Made by a program: the position numbers and the translations under genes | Assembly: GCA_003565055.1 (NCBI GenBank) | Contig: PXDM01000011.1 | Span: 1 to 5,324 of the forward strand | Direction: 5' to 3' | Length of the DNA stretch: 5,324 nt | Source: Paracoccaceae bacterium | GTDB taxonomy: Bacteria; Pseudomonadota; Alphaproteobacteria; Rhodobacterales; Rhodobacteraceae | Notes under the pieces: generated by a model | Seen by the model: only the letters and a program-made list of their open reading frames with translations | Told to the model about the DNA's origin: nothing | The model's database searches: none | Shown here: in pieces, positions 1-5,324 of the stretch | Layout: each line of letters begins with the position of its first letter | How positions within the stretch are numbered: the first letter of the stretch is position 1

Positions 1-494
1 CCGCGCGCGATCCCCACGGCCTCCAACGCATCCGCCAGCATCGCGCAGATCTCGGCATCCGCTGCCACCGAGGCCGCGCCGACCGTATCCGCATCGCATT
101 GATAAAACTGCCGGAACCGCCCCGGCCCCGGCTTCTCGTTGCGCCAGACCGGCCCCATCGCATAGCGCCGGTAGGGCGTCGGCAGATCGTTGCGATATTG
201 CGCGGCCACGCGGGCCAAGGGCGCGGTCAGGTCATAGCGCAGCGCCAGCCAGTCGCCGTCTTCTTCCCAGGCAAAGACGCCTTCATTCGGGCGGTCCACA
301 TCGGGCAGGAACTTGCCCAAGGCCTCGACGGTTTCCACGCCCGAGGTTTCCAGCGCGTCAAACCCGTAGCGATGATAGACCGCCGCAATCTTGTCGAGCA
401 TGGCCTTGCGCGCAGTCACCTCTGCACCGAAATAGTCGCGAAACCCTTTCGGGGTTTCCGCCTTGGGGCGTCTGGGGCCCTTGTTTTTCGCCAT
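1..494 (-). CDS. hisS: Histidyl-tRNA synthetase, N-terminal part (3' end outside window)
   Basis: This class II aminoacyl-tRNA synthetase charges tRNA-His with histidine using ATP in the cytoplasm. The visible 164 codons begin with MAKNKGPRRPKAETPKGFRD at an ATG (complement of 492-494) and run off the left edge, so perhaps a third of the protein is present. Motif 1 occupies about residues 18-60. A histidine/ATP-site segment LRYDLTAPLAR lies at 85-95. Motif 2 covers about 111-136, with conserved Arg118 in VWRNEKPGPGRFRQF and then YQCDAD. The LRYDLT and QCDAD forms differ from the LRPEGT and HERPQKGR-type sequences of E. coli HisRS and match the variant found in most alphaproteobacteria. A plausible Shine-Dalgarno GGGAG (complement of 503-507) sits 8 nt upstream of the start. 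The gene is divergent from dnaB. I found no convincing promoter hexamers for it. Identity is confident; the C-terminal anticodon-binding domain is not visible. Confidence 0.96.
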   Translation of the reverse strand, partial: MAKNKGPRRPKAETPKGFRDYFGAEVTARKAMLDKIAAVYHRYGFDALETSGVETVEALGKFLPDVDRPNEGVFAWEEDGDWLALRYDLTAPLARVAAQYRNDLPTPYRRYAMGPVWRNEKPGPGRFRQFYQCDADTVGAASVAADAEICAMLADALEAVGIAR

Positions 495-625
495 CTCGCG
501 CGCTCCCGGCTGTCTCGCGCGCCGGGCTTAGCCCATGGTCGCAACAGGGGCAAGAGCGCTGGCATCGCTTTGGCACAGACACGCAACATCTAGAGGCGGA
601 GCGCACCCAAACCCCCAGATCAGGC

Positions 626-634
626 TTATCCACA
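626..634 (+). promoter_or_regulatory. Perfect DnaA box upstream of dnaB
   Basis: TTATCCACA matches the consensus high-affinity DnaA box exactly. It lies 86 bp before the dnaB start codon and overlaps the predicted -35 element (629-634). Bound DnaA would be expected to compete with RNA polymerase or to contact it. The match and position are seen directly; a regulatory function is inferred. One perfect 9-mer can occur by chance in a genome, but its placement in a promoter of a replication gene makes chance less likely. Confidence 0.6.
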
Positions 635-657
635 GCTTGCACACAGGAATATACAAT
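629..657 (+). promoter_or_regulatory. Predicted sigma70-type promoter of dnaB
   Basis: The -10 element TACAAT (652-657) matches TATAAT at five of six positions. A -35 element TCCACA (629-634) matches TTGACA at four of six, with an ideal 17-bp spacer. Initiation is expected near 664, giving a leader of about 55 nt that starts in a C-rich tract. The -35 lies inside the DnaA box at 626-634. This promoter falls inside the longer open frame starting at 535, which argues for the dnaB start at 721. A weaker alternative is TTGCCC (658-663) with TACATT (682-687), 18 bp apart. Confidence 0.5.
637..645 (+). promoter_or_regulatory. Possible degenerate second DnaA box
   Basis: TTGCACACA has two mismatches to TTATNCACA. 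It is in the same orientation as the perfect box and starts exactly 11 bp after it, about one helical turn, as in cooperative DnaA arrays. It falls in the spacer of the predicted dnaB promoter. Alone it would not be called; spacing and orientation are the only support. Confidence 0.25.
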
Positions 658-720
658 TTGCCCCACCCCCCCGAATTCTGTTACATTCCGTCAAAATCGA
701 GCAGCGAGCGGCAGGCAGGC

Positions 721-2202
721 ATGAACGAGATCAGCGCGATCCGGGCGCAGGAGAATGGCGCAGAGGCGGGGCTGCCGCATAATATCGAGGCCGAACAGCA
801 GCTTCTCGGCGCGATCCTCGTCAATAACGACGTTTATGACCGCGTCTCGTCGTTGGTCAAGGCCGAGCATTTCTTCGACCCCGTCCACCAGCGCATCTTC
901 GACATCGCCTCCGCACGCATCCGCAAGAACGCTCTCGCCTCGCCCGTGACGCTGAAAGCCTTCATGGAGGACGACGAAGGGCTCAAGGAACTCGGCGGCC
1001 CCGCCTATCTCGTGCGCATCGCCGCTGCCGCGATTTCCGCCTATGCCGCGCGCGACTATGCGCAGATGATCTACGAATTCGCCGTGCGCCGCGATCTGAT
1101 CCGGCTGGGGCAGGATATCTCGGCGCGGGCCGCCGAAATGGACGTCGCCTCCGAGCCCAAGGAACAGATCGTCGAGGCCGAACAGCGCCTCTACAAGCTC
1201 GCCGAACAGGGCGTCGCCGAGCGCGGCTTTCAGAGCTTCCTCAAGGCCGTGACCGATGCGGTGAACATGGCCAATGCCGCCTATCAGCGCGATGGCGGGC
1301 TCGCGGGGGTCTCGACCGGGCTGATCGACCTCGACAAGAAACTCGGCGGGCTGCACCCGTCTGACCTCATCATCCTCGCCGGGCGGCCCTCCATGGGCAA
1401 GACCTCGCTCGCCACGAATATCGCCTTCAACGTCGCCAAAGCCTACAAGCGCGGCGCGCGGCCCGACGGGACCGAGGGCGCGGTCGATGGCGGCGTTGTG
1501 GGGTTCTACAGCCTCGAGATGTCGGCCGAACAACTCGCCGCGCGGATCCTGTCGGAAGCTGCCGAAGTCCCCTCCGAGCAGATCCGGCGCGGCGACATGA
1601 CCGAGGCCGAATTCCGCCGCTTCGTCGAGGCCGCCAAGGCGCTGGAAGCCTGCCCGCTCTATATCGACGACACCCCCGCCCTGCCGATTTCACAGGTCGC
1701 CGCCCGCGCCCGCCGCCTCAAGCGCACGCATGGGCTCGATGTGCTGATGGTCGACTATCTGCAACTCCTGCGCGGCACCTCCAAGGAAAGCCGCGTGCAG
1801 GAGGTTTCCGAGATCACACAGGGCCTCAAGGCCATCGCCAAGGAGCTAAACATCCCCGTCATCGCGCTGTCGCAGCTCTCGCGGAATGTGGAGTCGCGCG
1901 AGGACAAGCGCCCGCAGCTCTCGGACCTGCGCGAATCAGGCTCGATCGAGCAGGATGCCGATGTGGTGATGTTCGTCTATCGCGACGAATATTACCGCGA
2001 GCGCGAGAAGCCGGGCGATGACGAGCTGGAGAAAATGGCCGCCTGGCAGGCGCGTATGGAGGCCGTGCATGGCAAGGCCGAAGTCATCATCGGCAAGCAG
2101 CGCCACGGCCCCATCGGCACGGTCGAGCTGAGCTTCGAGGGCCGCTTCACCCGCTTCGGCAATCTGATCAAGCCGTGGCAACAGGGCGATCAGGGGTTCT
2201 GA
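721..2202 (+). CDS. dnaB: Replicative DNA helicase DnaB
   Basis: This hexameric 5'-3' helicase unwinds the chromosome at the fork and contacts DnaG primase and the DnaX tau subunit. The 493-residue protein has the N-terminal domain from LPHNIEAEQQLLGAIL (18-33), a linker near 160-195, and the RecA-like C-terminal domain. Visible motifs are Walker A GRPSMGKT (221-228), SLEM with catalytic Glu266, Walker B VLMVDYLQL with Asp345, IALSQLSRN (381-389) with sensor Gln385, SDLRESGSIEQDAD (401-414), and the arginine-finger segment KQRHG with Arg461. Between Walker A and SLEM there are 35 residues, about 14 more than in E. coli; I recall this insertion from other Rhodobacterales. The frame is open back to an ATG at 535, but MNEISAI at 721 fits the family and the upstream part spans the promoter. 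The Shine-Dalgarno is weak (AGG within GGCAGGCAGGC). The FosA-like gene follows after one base. Confidence 0.97.
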   Translation: MNEISAIRAQENGAEAGLPHNIEAEQQLLGAILVNNDVYDRVSSLVKAEHFFDPVHQRIFDIASARIRKNALASPVTLKAFMEDDEGLKELGGPAYLVRIAAAAISAYAARDYAQMIYEFAVRRDLIRLGQDISARAAEMDVASEPKEQIVEAEQRLYKLAEQGVAERGFQSFLKAVTDAVNMANAAYQRDGGLAGVSTGLIDLDKKLGGLHPSDLIILAGRPSMGKTSLATNIAFNVAKAYKRGARPDGTEGAVDGGVVGFYSLEMSAEQLAARILSEAAEVPSEQIRRGDMTEAEFRRFVEAAKALEACPLYIDDTPALPISQVAARARRLKRTHGLDVLMVDYLQLLRGTSKESRVQEVSEITQGLKAIAKELNIPVIALSQLSRNVESREDKRPQLSDLRESGSIEQDADVVMFVYRDEYYREREKPGDDELEKMAAWQARMEAVHGKAEVIIGKQRHGPIGTVELSFEGRFTRFGNLIKPWQQGDQGF

Positions 2203-2203
2203 G

Positions 2204-2446
2204 GTGATCACCGGCGTCAATCATGTGACGGTTGTGGTGGCCGATCTCGACCGCAGCCTCGACTTCTGGCGTGACGCGCTTGGGCTGAGCCTGCGCGCTC
2301 AAAGCTCGAAGATGGCCTATCTTGAAGGCGGCACGCTCTATGTGCTCGACCCCGATGGCCACAAACTGGAACTGCATCTGGGCGATCTGGCCTCGCGCCT
2401 CGCGCATTACCGCAAGACGCGCCCCGAGAAGCTCATCCTCTTCTGA
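2204..2446 (+). pseudogene. FosA-like VOC/glyoxalase-family protein with a ~54-residue internal deletion
   Basis: Full-length FosA (about 135 residues) is a metal- and K+-dependent glutathione transferase that inactivates fosfomycin. This 80-residue product starts at a GTG one base after dnaB, with AGGGG 7 nt upstream inside the dnaB end. Residues 1-46 (ITGVNHVTVVVADLDRSLDF onward) align without gaps to FosA residues 1-46. Residues 46-80, from LDPDGHKLELHLGDL, align to about FosA 100-134. By FosA numbering recalled from memory, His7, Thr9, Glu110 (here Glu56) and Arg119 (Arg65) remain. The block carrying metal ligand His64 and the K+/substrate loop (Lys90, Ser94, Ser98) is gone. The junction lies near 2340, in frame, with no stop or other decay. 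Fosfomycin resistance activity is therefore unlikely. It may be a decaying remnant, or a small protein folding as one betaalphabetabetabeta unit. Family membership is confident; pseudogene status is inferred. Confidence 0.7.
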
Positions 2447-2449
2447 TCA

Positions 2450-2522
2450 TTTTCTTGCCAAAAATACTCCGGGGGTGAAACCAGCCCCGATCCGGGGCTG
2501 GTGAGGGGGCAGAGCCCCCTCA
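2450..2522. repeat. Candidate Rhodobacterales-type intergenic repeat element
   Basis: The spacer between the FosA-like gene and recR reads, on the minus strand, as a G/C-block hairpin (GGGGGCTCTGCCCCC), a second hairpin, then CCCCCGGAGTATTTTTGGC and an A-rich end. This arrangement recurs, as I remember it, in many intergenic regions of Rhodobacteraceae. Only one copy is in the window, so repeat status rests on recognition and not on anything countable here. Confidence 0.35.
2480..2522. terminator. Two tandem perfect hairpins between convergent genes (likely bidirectional terminator)
   Basis: Hairpin one pairs ACCAGCCCCG (2480-2489) with CGGGGCTGGT (2493-2502) around a 3-nt loop: 10 bp, no mismatch. 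Hairpin two pairs TGAGGGGGC (2502-2510) with GCCCCCTCA (2514-2522) around AGA: 9 bp, no mismatch. They share base 2502, and hairpin two contains the recR stop codon (complement of 2520-2522). Neither strand has a U-tract directly after the stems; on the minus strand TATTTTT comes about 15 nt later. Position between converging units supports transcription ending or RNA 3'-end protection, but it is not a textbook intrinsic terminator. Confidence 0.55.
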
Positions 2523-3119
2523 GAACGCCCGACGTGCGCGCAACGCGGCACTGATCGTACCGTCATCGAGGAAATCAAGCTCACCGCCCAACGGCACGCC
2601 CTGCGCGAGCGCAGTGATCTGCACATCGACCGTACCGAGCGCGTCCGCGATGTAATGCGCCGTGGTCTGACCATCAACCGTCGCAGGCAGCGCGAGGATC
2701 ACCTCGCGCAGCCCCTCGTCGCGGACGCGCGCCACCAATTCGGGGATACGCAGCTCTTCCGGCCCGACCGCATCAAGCGCCGATAAAGTGCCGCCCAGCA
2801 CATGGTAGCGGCCCCGGAACACAGCGCCGCGCTCCATTGCCCAGAGATCCGCCACATCCTCGACCACGCAGACCTCGCCCGTCGCGCGGCGCGGATCCGT
2901 GCAGATCTCGCAAACCGGCAGGGTCGAGATATTGCCGCAACATGCGCAGCTCTGCGCCGTCTGCGCGACCCGTTCCAGCGCGGCGAGGAGCGGGCGCAGG
3001 CTCTGGTCAGGGCGCTGGATCAGATGCAGCACCATGCGCCGCGCCGAACGCGGCCCGAGGCCGGGCAACCGTGCGAGCTGCGTGGTCAACGCCTCGATCT
3101 CATTGGGCGCGCGGTCCAC
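2520..3119 (-). CDS. recR: Recombination mediator protein RecR
   Basis: RecR works with RecO (and RecF) to load RecA on SSB-coated single-stranded DNA during gap repair and recombination. The 199-residue length is normal. The N-terminal helix-hairpin-helix is LARLPGLGPRSARRM (15-29). A C4 zinc site uses Cys58, Cys61, Cys70 and Cys73. The Toprim domain starts at VCVVEDVADLWAME (83-96, Glu87/Asp88) and continues with YHVLGGTLSALDAVGPEE. The C-terminal Walker-B-like part includes LPATVDGQTTAHYI (144-157) and QGVPLGGELDFLDDGTI (173-189). Translation starts at GTG (complement of 3117-3119), preceded by GAGG (complement of 3130-3133) at 10 nt; this overlaps the ybaB stop, so the genes are 12 nt apart and probably co-translated. 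The only later in-frame ATG (Met29) would remove the helix-hairpin-helix. The stop codon forms part of a hairpin stem. All key residues are present. Confidence 0.97.
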   Translation of the reverse strand: MDRAPNEIEALTTQLARLPGLGPRSARRMVLHLIQRPDQSLRPLLAALERVAQTAQSCACCGNISTLPVCEICTDPRRATGEVCVVEDVADLWAMERGAVFRGRYHVLGGTLSALDAVGPEELRIPELVARVRDEGLREVILALPATVDGQTTAHYIADALGTVDVQITALAQGVPLGGELDFLDDGTISAALRARRAF

Positions 3120-3131
3120 CTGCGCGCGGCC

Positions 3132-3476
3132 TCAGAAGGGCAGGTTCATGTCACGCGGCAGGCCCATCGCTTCAGTCATCTTGCCCATCTCCTCGCGCGA
3201 GCGCTCCTCGGCCTTGGCCTGTGCGTCCTTGATCGCCGCAAGGATCAGGTCTTCGACCACTTCCTTGTCGTCGGAATTGAAGATCGACGGATCAATATCG
3301 AGCGCGGTCAATTCGCCCTTGGCGGTCGCGGTCGCCTTGACGAGACCCGCCCCGGATTCGCCCACGACCTTGATGGCTTTCAGGTCTTCCTGAAGCTGCG
3401 CCATCTTGCCCTGCATCTCCTGCGCGGCTTTCATCATCTTGGCCATATCGGCCATTCCGCCCAAACCTTTCAGCAT
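3132..3476 (-). CDS. ybaB: YbaB/EbfC-family nucleoid-associated DNA-binding protein
   Basis: Members form small tweezer-like dimers that bind DNA and associate with the nucleoid. The 114-residue product has the expected form: a Met-rich amphipathic N-terminal helix (MLKGLGGMADMAKMMKAAQE, about 1-34 in full), a beta-sheet core with GLVKATATAKGELTALDIDP (44-63), and a C-terminal helix from about 68 onward (KEVVEDLILAAIKDAQAKAE), ending MGLPRDMNLPF. The ATG (complement of 3474-3476) has a strong Shine-Dalgarno, AAGGA at 7 nt (complement of 3484-3488), overlapping the end of dnaX. It lies 15 nt after dnaX and 12 nt before recR, the classical dnaX-ybaB-recR order. A role linking nucleoid structure to replication or repair is suggested by this conserved context but not proven by sequence. 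Confidence 0.94.
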   Translation of the reverse strand: MLKGLGGMADMAKMMKAAQEMQGKMAQLQEDLKAIKVVGESGAGLVKATATAKGELTALDIDPSIFNSDDKEVVEDLILAAIKDAQAKAEERSREEMGKMTEAMGLPRDMNLPF

Positions 3477-3491
3477 TGTCTTGTCCTTCCT

Positions 3492-5240
3492 TCACATGTC
3501 TTCAAACGGGTCCCAATCGGGATCAAGCGTGTCTTCGGCCTCTGGTAGCGCCTCTTCGGCGGCAGCGAGCTGCGGGGATCTCAGATCACGTATTTCGGTG
3601 ATCCGGGCCGCCGGGAAGCGCGCGAAGATCGCGGCCACGGTCGGGTTCTGCAACGCTGCCTCGGCCTGCAGATCGCGCGCGCGCGCCCGCGCTTCCGCGA
3701 GGGTCTCACCGCCCCCGGTCGCGGTCACCGAGACACCCCAGCGCGCCCCTGTCCAGCCTTGCAACCGGCCTGCGAGCCGCGCAGCGAGGTCCGGGGCAGC
3801 GGTGTCCGTTGGTTGGAATTCGATACGTCCGGGGCTGTATTTCACCAGCCGCAACGTCGTTTCCACTTCCAGAAGCAGCGCCATATCACGCTTTTCGCGG
3901 ATCAGCGCGACAACGGCCGCGAAATCGGGAAAGTGCGACAGCGCCGGGGCCGCGCCGGCCAGCGCGGCCTGCGGGCCAGCACCGCCACTGTTCGCATAGG
4001 AGCCACGCGCAACAGGTCCCGCGCTCGCAGGGGCCGCACGGGGGGCGCTGCCGCCGCCGGGGCCACCTGCAGGCGGGGTCGCGTCATGCCATTTGCGCAA
4101 CAGCTCCTCGGGCGCGGGCAGATCAGCGACATGGGTGAGCCGGATGATGGCCATCTCCGCCGCCATCATCGCATTCGGGGCCTGCGCGACTTCTTCGAGC
4201 GCTTTCAGAAGCATCTGCCAGCTGCGCGAAAGCACCCGCATGGGCAGGGCTTCGGCCATCTGCGCGCCGCGGTCGCGTTCCTCGGGCGGGATGGTCGGGT
4301 CATTCCCGGCCTCTGGCGTGATCTTGGTAACGCTCAGCCAATGCGTGATCTCGGCCAGATCGCGCAGCACCGCCATCGGATCGACCCCATCGGCATATTG
4401 CGCCGCGAGTTCTTCGAGCGCCCCTGCCGCATCGCCGCGCATGATTTTGTCGAAAAGGTCGAGCACGCGGGCACGGTCCGCGAGGCCGAGCATCGCGCGG
4501 ACCTGATCGGCGCTGGTCTCGCCCGCGCCATGGCTGATCGCCTGATCGAGAAGGCTCATCGCGTCACGCACCGAGCCTTCGGCTGCGCGGGTGATCAGCG
4601 CCAGCGCGTCCTCGGCGACCTGCCCGCCCTCGGCCTGCACGACCTTGGCCAGATGCTCGACCATCACCTCAGGCTCGATCCGGCGCAGATCGAAGCGCTG
4701 GCAGCGCGACAGGACCGTGACCGGAACCTTGCGGATCTCGGTCGTCGCAAAGATGAATTTCACATGCGCGGGCGGCTCTTCGAGCGTTTTGAGAAGCGCG
4801 TTGAAGGCATTGTTCGACAGCATATGCACTTCGTCGATGATGTAGATCTTGTAACGCGCCGAGGCCGCGCGATAAGCGACCGAGGCAATGATCTCGCGGA
4901 TATCATCAACGCCCGTGCGCGAAGCCGCGTCCATTTCCAGCACATCGACATGACGCCCTTCGGAAATCGCCACACAATGCTCGCAAGTGCCGCAAGGCTC
5001 GGTCGTGGGTCCGCCCTGCCCGTCTGCACCGATGCAATTCAGCCCCTTGGCGATGATGCGCGCGGTCGTGGTCTTGCCGGTCCCGCGAATGCCGGTCATG
5101 ACAAACGCATGGTGGATGCGGTCGGCAGCGAAGGCATTGCGCAGCGTGCGCACCATCGCGTCCTGCCCGATCAGATCGGCAAAGCTCTCGGGGCGGTATT
5201 TCCGCGCCAGAACCTGATAGGGTGTTGCTGCGTCGCTCAT
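3492..5240 (-). CDS. dnaX: DNA polymerase III subunit gamma/tau (clamp loader ATPase)
   Basis: DnaX is the AAA+ motor of the clamp loader that places the beta clamp on primed DNA; the full-length tau form also links DnaB helicase and the polymerase core. The 582-residue protein has Walker A GIRGTGKT (50-57, Lys56), a zinc site (Cys69, Cys83, Cys86, Cys89), Walker B YIIDEVHML (133-141), sensor 1 FATTE (164-168), the LSRCQRF segment with Arg179, and sensor 2 GSVRDAMSLLDQ with Arg225. The collar domain follows to about 385. A Gly/Ala/Pro-rich linker spans 388-434, then a C-terminal tau-like domain ends in an acidic DWDPFEDM tail. I found no A/T-rich slippery heptamer for a frameshifted gamma. 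The start is ATG (complement of 5238-5240) with a weak AGG at 9 nt. It is first gene of the cluster with ybaB and recR. Confidence 0.97.
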   Translation of the reverse strand: MSDAATPYQVLARKYRPESFADLIGQDAMVRTLRNAFAADRIHHAFVMTGIRGTGKTTTARIIAKGLNCIGADGQGGPTTEPCGTCEHCVAISEGRHVDVLEMDAASRTGVDDIREIIASVAYRAASARYKIYIIDEVHMLSNNAFNALLKTLEEPPAHVKFIFATTEIRKVPVTVLSRCQRFDLRRIEPEVMVEHLAKVVQAEGGQVAEDALALITRAAEGSVRDAMSLLDQAISHGAGETSADQVRAMLGLADRARVLDLFDKIMRGDAAGALEELAAQYADGVDPMAVLRDLAEITHWLSVTKITPEAGNDPTIPPEERDRGAQMAEALPMRVLSRSWQMLLKALEEVAQAPNAMMAAEMAIIRLTHVADLPAPEELLRKWHDATPPAGGPGGGSAPRAAPASAGPVARGSYANSGGAGPQAALAGAAPALSHFPDFAAVVALIREKRDMALLLEVETTLRLVKYSPGRIEFQPTDTAAPDLAARLAGRLQGWTGARWGVSVTATGGGETLAEARARARDLQAEAALQNPTVAAIFARFPAARITEIRDLRSPQLAAAEEALPEAEDTLDPDWDPFEDM

Positions 5241-5267
5241 GCGGGTCTGCCTGTTGCCGTTACGCCC

Positions 5268-5296
5268 AACCTAGCGCGGCTCGGGCCGGATGGAAA
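5268..5296 (-). promoter_or_regulatory. Weak candidate promoter for dnaX-ybaB-recR
   Basis: On the minus strand TTTCCA (complement of 5291-5296) and TAGGTT (complement of 5268-5273) are separated by 17 bp and lie 27 nt before the dnaX start. They match the -35 and -10 consensus at only four and three positions. Spacing and location are right, but a GC-rich alphaproteobacterial genome gives many such matches. The rest of 5241-5324 shows no gene I can recognise. Confidence 0.22.
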
Positions 5297-5324
5297 CGGC
5301 GATTTGCGCCAGCCACGCCAGACC

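Noticed and set aside
505..534. Attenuator-like hairpins in the hisS leader
   Set aside because: The stems are short (CCCGGC/GCCGGG with a 10-nt loop, and GGGC/GCCC), there is no His-codon leader peptide or U-tract, and such stems are common in GC-rich DNA.
99..593. Plus-strand open frame opposite hisS
   Set aside because: The minus strand carries unmistakable HisRS motifs through this whole stretch; the plus frame is a shadow.
535..720. N-terminal extension of DnaB by 62 residues from the ATG at 535
   Set aside because: The extension has no resemblance to DnaB, contains the predicted promoter and DnaA box, and known relatives start at the equivalent of MNEI (721).
691..1533. Long minus-strand open frame (280 codons) opposite dnaB
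   Set aside because: It is the antisense shadow of high-GC coding sequence; the product is composition-biased and resembles no family, while dnaB on the other strand is certain.
2802..3548. Plus-strand open frame (248 codons) opposite recR, ybaB and the dnaX end
   Set aside because: It spans three certain minus-strand genes, is rich in Arg, His and Leu as expected of an antisense frame, and has no recognisable domain.
5241..5324. SRP (4.5S) RNA gene upstream of dnaX, which some alphaproteobacteria have
   Set aside because: The conserved GGAAGCAGCC-type core is absent in the 84 bases available; only a small GGCG/CGCC hairpin and two CGCCAG copies are seen.

Overview
The window is about 5.3 kb of GC-rich DNA that reads as an ordinary, gene-dense stretch of an alphaproteobacterial chromosome, most likely from Rhodobacteraceae. 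The protein sequences of DnaB, RecR, YbaB and DnaX match my memory of Rhodobacterales homologues. The histidyl-tRNA synthetase is the variant type typical of most alphaproteobacteria, and the hairpin-rich spacer before recR resembles intergenic elements common in that family. I ran no search, so the taxonomy is recognition only.

Layout: hisS (minus strand, 3' end outside the window) is divergent from dnaB (plus strand). They share a 226-bp spacer holding a credible dnaB promoter, whose -35 element coincides with a perfect DnaA box. One base after dnaB lies a short plus-strand gene, an 80-codon FosA-like VOC/glyoxalase protein that has lost an internal block of about 54 residues. A 73-bp spacer with two perfect tandem hairpins follows. 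The rest of the window is the minus-strand cluster dnaX-ybaB-recR, transcribed toward dnaB. Its short spacers place each downstream Shine-Dalgarno sequence over the previous gene's stop codon. About 84 bp upstream of dnaX is included at the right edge and contains no recognisable gene.

Functionally, the window brings together the replicative helicase (DnaB), the clamp-loader subunit that contacts it (DnaX tau/gamma), a nucleoid-associated protein (YbaB/EbfC) and the RecFOR mediator RecR, beside a translation gene (hisS). dnaX-ybaB-recR is a widely conserved bacterial cluster. No CRISPR array, prophage, insertion sequence, tRNA or rRNA was seen.

I do not see an undescribed multi-gene system here. 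The points most worth a second look are the internally deleted FosA-like gene, the DnaA box over the predicted dnaB -35 element, and the variant HisRS.
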